Assembly: GCA_049999765.1 (NCBI GenBank)
Contig: JBNGIQ010008896.1
Span: 62,078-111,882, forward strand
Direction of reading: 5' to 3'
From: Phaeoceros laevis
Taxonomy: Eukaryota; Anthocerotophyta; Anthocerotopsida; Notothyladales
DNA length: 49,805 bases
Position numbers and translations under genes: made by a program. Positions 46,725-49,805 of the stretch are shown piece after piece. The notes beneath the pieces were generated by a model, which worked only from the letters and a program-made list of their open reading frames with translations, made no database searches and was not told the origin of the DNA. Position 1 is the first letter of the stretch, and each line of letters opens with the position of its first letter.

Positions 46725-47629
46725 GAAAGCAAAAGATGTGTCACTGAGCAAGAGTGAGGCTTTGCCAAAGAGGTTCAACAACTTCATAGTTTGAGCAAAG
46801 AATTGGAGGAGCAAGCATGAGGACCAGCGCCAACTGCTTGGCAAGGATAATAACGATATGGTGGAGTATTTTGCTGATGATTCAATACTTGCAACCGCGT
46901 CCCTATACTCTATTTTGTATGGACCTCCCAAAGGGAATGGCGATCGATCCATTGTCTAACAGTCATGGTGATAGGTTTAGTGAAATGCAGCTAGAGCAAA
47001 GCATGGCATCATTTTCAGGTATCACCACTGCAGCAGAGTGGCGGGTCATCCTATTCCACACCTCTGATGATGTAGGCATGGTTCGGAAAAATTTGGCAGA
47101 GTATTGCAACGGAGGCTTGCATACATGTGTTTGGGACAAGTCAAACCTGTGCATGTGTGAGGCAGGGAAAATGTATGAAAGCTGTGAGGTGTTTTCAGTT
47201 GGCTGCAGAGGGGTGTCGGGTGTGCCTGAATTTTTTTGTTGCAATGATGAAGCCGTAAGCATGCCTGCAATGTCTAACCTATTCAGTAAGCTTGCTGTGC
47301 TGTACAAGTTGTGCTATGACACCCTCGACTAGATGGTTGTCAACCCCTACCAAAACCTTTGCGGTTGATGATAAAGCTTGTAAAAAAATTTTCATCTGCA
47401 GGTGATTGGGTCCTCGATGGATGCTCAGGTTCGGGTACCACTTTAGTATCTACATTAAAGGCTGGGAGGCATTGTGTGGCAATTGAATTGAACTCCAGGT
47501 GTGCGCAATTTCATACCCACAAGAGTAGCCAACTTGGATGCCCTACCTGATGCCGATCAGGAAGTTGGGGGAGGTGCAGCGTATGCTGGACAAGGCATGA
47601 AGTTTTTTTGCAAGGAACCAGAAGTGTGA
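46725..47629 (+). pseudogene. Methyltransferase-like domain, copy C (5'-truncated, no ParB part)
   Basis: Same order as copies A and B: KAKDVSLSKSEALPKRF, stop TGA at 46792-46794, EDQRQLLGKDNNDMVEYFAD, a shift, LFCMDLPKGMAIDP (DLPKG at 46922-46936), ITTAAEWRVILFHTSDDVGM, CNGGLHTCVWDKSN, a TAG at 47330-47332, a one-base loss near 47354, motif I WVLDGCSGSGTTLVSTLKAG (47416-47436), an extra T near 47508, and a short tail ending about 47629. No ParB-like exon lies between copy B and this copy. Definitely a pseudogene. Confidence 0.8.
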
Positions 47630-47943
47630 ACAACGACTGCGTTCCTGCACGACTACGTGACTGCGCGACTGCGTTCGCAGGCCGCCGCGCCGGCCAAAAC
47701 CTTTTAACGGCAATGCAAATTTTTTTTCGAAAAGAATGGGATGACCGGAACTGACCGGCAATTATGTCGCACGTCCGGTGATAGTGTAAATGGCATGCAT
47801 ATATGTAAAAGATTGTGGGCGGTAGGTTTGAGGAAGCGGGCCTGACTCTCAAAGATGCCACGTGGCCTGGGAGGAACCCTAGACCCTGAACATCTGCATG
47901 GGGATCAGGGGTTTTTGGGCACAAAATCCATTTGAGGCTTGGG

Positions 47944-47968
47944 TGCCAGGCCGGCCAGCGGCCTGGCA
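47944..47968. repeat. 25-nt palindromic motif, copy 1
   Basis: Perfect arms TGCCAGGCCG / CGGCCTGGCA around a 5-nt spacer. Confidence 0.9.
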
Positions 47969-48013
47969 ATCATCGACACTAAAGGTCATTTTTTGGTCCG
48001 TTTAACCGCTGGC

Positions 48014-48038
48014 TGCCAGGCCGGCAAGTGGTCTGGCA
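48014..48038. repeat. 25-nt palindromic motif, copy 2
   Basis: Left arm intact, right arm TGGTCTGGCA: two C-to-T changes compatible with cytosine deamination. Confidence 0.85.
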
Positions 48039-48148
48039 CCTATGAATGAATGAATGAATGAATGAATGAATAACAACGGACCAAAGAACCAAGCGGCCTG
48101 GGACATCTGACCCAGCCCATGGTTTTTGGGATCATCTCGAGGCTCCGT

Positions 48149-48173
48149 TGCCAGGCCGGCTGGCGGCCTGGCA
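48149..48173. repeat. 25-nt palindromic motif, copy 3
   Basis: Perfect arms TGCCAGGCCG / CGGCCTGGCA, spacer GCTGG. Confidence 0.9.
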
Positions 48174-48665
48174 TCCTAGAGAAAAACACCAAACTTCTAA
48201 GAAAGACCCAAAAAGCAGCGGTTCCTCGACTTTTACACCTCAGATTGGTTTGAGCTCATGCACAAGAACCCAATGGAGCATTCAACTAGCGCCTAGTAGC
48301 CCTTGCTATCCACCAAGATTGCCCACATACTGAGGTACCTAACTGCTCTTGTATCTACTCTTTGTGCACCTCCCCCTCTAGTTTTCTGTCTGTTCTGATG
48401 GAAGAGGCAACCTTTCCTCAAGGTATCCACTGTTCTCTTGGTCTAAGTTCCAAGTTTTGAAGGTATAAATTTGTGAAATGGTGAAGTGTTGAATTAGATA
48501 CTGACGTTGGAAATAACGTCACCTCACTATTTGCATTGTGAAGGTAAACTGGTGAAGTAGTCAAGTAGGGATGTTGTCTAAACCTTGAGGCTTGAAGCTT
48601 GACCCTGCATGGAGTTGTCAAGCCAAAACTTTCACTCTAACTCTCTTGCTTGAAACTCCATTGTA

Positions 48666-49161
48666 GTCCCGCGAGGGACACCCCGTTGGTAGCGCGCGAG
48701 CCCTGCCAACGGGCCGGCGGGGGTTCGATTCCGAACCCCTGCCACTAGCAGGCCCCTCTTGCCCACCCCCCTTGTGGGGCCGGCAAGCATGGGGTCACGT
48801 GGCGGGTTACCACCTTGCCGTGAGTGTGCCCCTTGTGGCGGTGCCCGTGCGACCGCAGTTGTGCCTGCGTTGGGATACTGCCGGCGGGCTTAGCGAAGAC
48901 TGGTTGGGGTGGGGCCCCCTCAAGTGGGGCTCGTGTGTCCCGGTTCACAAGTTGTGTTGCTCGCGCACCGGCTCGGCGGGCTGGCTACCTGGCCTCGGGA
49001 GCAATGGAAAACGCTGCAATGTCTCGAGTTGGGAGTGCAATTAGAAGATTTAAATAGCTCGGGCGTTGAGGACATGGTAAAGGCACATTAGGATATAACG
49101 TGTAAATGTATACAAATTTGTGTCTAATATGAAAAAGCGCCGAAATTCACTAAAAAAAAAA
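48666..49161 (+). mobile_element. tRNA-derived SINE with poly(A) tail and target duplication
   Basis: Head contains an A-box-like GTTGGTAGCGCGC (about 48690) and a perfect B box GGTTCGATTCC about 30 bp on, the Pol III promoter of tRNA-derived SINEs. The element ends in an A run at 49152-49161. It is flanked by a 14-bp duplication with one mismatch: GAAACTCCATTGTA (48652-48665) and GAAATTCCATTGTA (49162-49175). That is the hallmark of LINE-dependent target-primed insertion. About 496 bp, long for a plant SINE. It opens with a perfect hairpin GTCCC-GCGA-GGGAC. The tRNA-like T arm does not fold canonically, so it is not a tRNA gene. Confidence 0.85.
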
Positions 49162-49705
49162 GAAATTCCATTGTAAACCTCTAGCATAAAAAATTTTAGT
49201 CCATCCTAGAGCTACAATAGCATACAGAAGATGTCACTACTATTACACCACAACATTGAAACTCTGAAGTTTGAAACTTCATTGTTTCTCCCATTCTGAG
49301 CAGATTCCAGGCTTACTCAAAGATCATTCAAAGATGAGGAGGCTTCAAACAAGTTATATCCCTTTCAATCCTCAAATGAACTCTATGAACTCCAATGAAC
49401 TCCAGCTCTATATGGATTCCAATGAATTCCAATGAATTTCACCTCCATATGGATATCAATGAACTCCAACTCCCTAGACTCCAACTCCAATGAATCCCTA
49501 CTCCATGGATTCCAACTCCATAATCTCCAACTCCATGAACTTCAACCCTAAACCCCAAAGCAAAAACACACACACTCCATTCAGACCCAGCCCTGGCATC
49601 CTCGAAAAAAATGAACCACCCCGAGACCAAATTCCGATATTTACGACCGATACTACTCGAGTTTCGAGGGGACACCTTCTTTTAAGGAACTTTTCTGGAA
49701 TTGTT

Positions 49706-49730
49706 TCCCAGGCCGGCCGGCGGCCCGGCA
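49706..49730. repeat. 25-nt palindromic motif, copy 4
   Basis: TCCCAGGCCG / CGGCCCGGCA, close to the consensus. Confidence 0.8.
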
Positions 49731-49780
49731 ATATTGGACCAGCGGGCCAGGGTTTTTTTGCGGCCGGCTCAGCGCTCTGA

Positions 49781-49805
49781 CGCCAGGCTGGCCGCCGGCC
49801 TGGGA
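49781..49805. repeat. 25-nt palindromic motif, copy 5
   Basis: CGCCAGGCTG / CGGCCTGGGA; ends exactly at the window edge, so it may continue. Confidence 0.75.

Larger units (their letters stand above)
47630..48651. other. Intergenic with palindromic motifs and microsatellite
   Basis: Contains three copies of a 25-nt palindrome (47944-47968, 48014-48038, 48149-48173) and a (TGAA)n microsatellite at about 48042-48071. No gene recognised. Confidence 0.6.
49176..49805. other. Simple-repeat region and window end, no gene seen
   Basis: 49370-49560 is low complexity built from CTCCAA and TCCAATGAA words. Two further copies of the 25-nt palindrome lie at 49706-49730 and 49781-49805. Confidence 0.6.

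Noticed and set aside
48149-48180. Helitron 3' end (hairpin plus CTAG)
   Set aside because: Only one of five palindrome copies is followed by CTAG; no RepHel protein and no 5' TC end seen.
48690-48740. A tRNA gene
   Set aside because: A and B boxes are present but the T arm and acceptor stem do not fold as tRNA, and the flanking A run and target duplication identify a SINE.

Overview
The window looks like nuclear DNA of a streptophyte, probably a non-seed land plant or a charophyte relative. Evidence: five spliced or single-exon host genes of plant type (DUF1475 membrane protein, ISS1/VAS1-type aminotransferase, plastid glucose-transporter family, plastid 3-phosphoglycerate dehydrogenase, HAT3.1/PRHA-type PHD-finger homeodomain protein) plus an F-box-associated-type protein, canonical GT-AG introns mostly of 70-750 bp, and intergenic DNA rich in plant-type transposons. 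I cannot name the species.

Layout. 1-2.45 kb: 3' part of a DNA-methyltransferase-like gene (copy A), broken by assembly gaps, two of which are flanked by identical sequence and are probably false. 2.46-4.1 kb: retropepsin fragment of a retroelement and a short tandem repeat. 5.6-6.3 kb: internally deleted hAT transposase. 7.3-24.1 kb: gene-rich block (DUF1475 minus, ISS1 plus, glucose transporter minus, F-box-associated-type plus, PGDH minus, PHD-homeodomain minus). All of these except the 5' end and one central exon of the transporter, and the start choice of DUF1475, could be resolved to exon level with consistent phases. 25.2-30.8 kb: complete but decayed Ty3/gypsy chromovirus with short LTRs, a PBS and a 5-bp target duplication. 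33.4-37.8 kb (minus): decayed gene of the DUF7869-like, transposase-like family. 38.8-46.1 kb (plus): ParB/Srx-like domain followed by a beta-class amino-methyltransferase-like domain (copy B). 46.7-47.6 kb: 5'-truncated methyltransferase copy C. 47.9-49.8 kb: five copies of a 25-nt palindromic motif and a complete tRNA-derived SINE with a long target-site duplication.

The most unusual content is the ParB-like plus methyltransferase-like family. Three diverged copies keep the permuted methyltransferase fold signature (motif IV region, then a QKP segment, then a glycine-rich motif I), but all replace the catalytic (D/N/S)PP(Y/F) tetrapeptide by DLP(R/K)G. Copy B stands divergently beside the DUF7869-like gene, about 950 bp apart, which suggests a two-gene mobile element or its relic. 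All these element genes carry stops or one-base indels. The host genes next to them are intact, which argues for decay of mobile DNA, although one-base homopolymer errors cannot be excluded.
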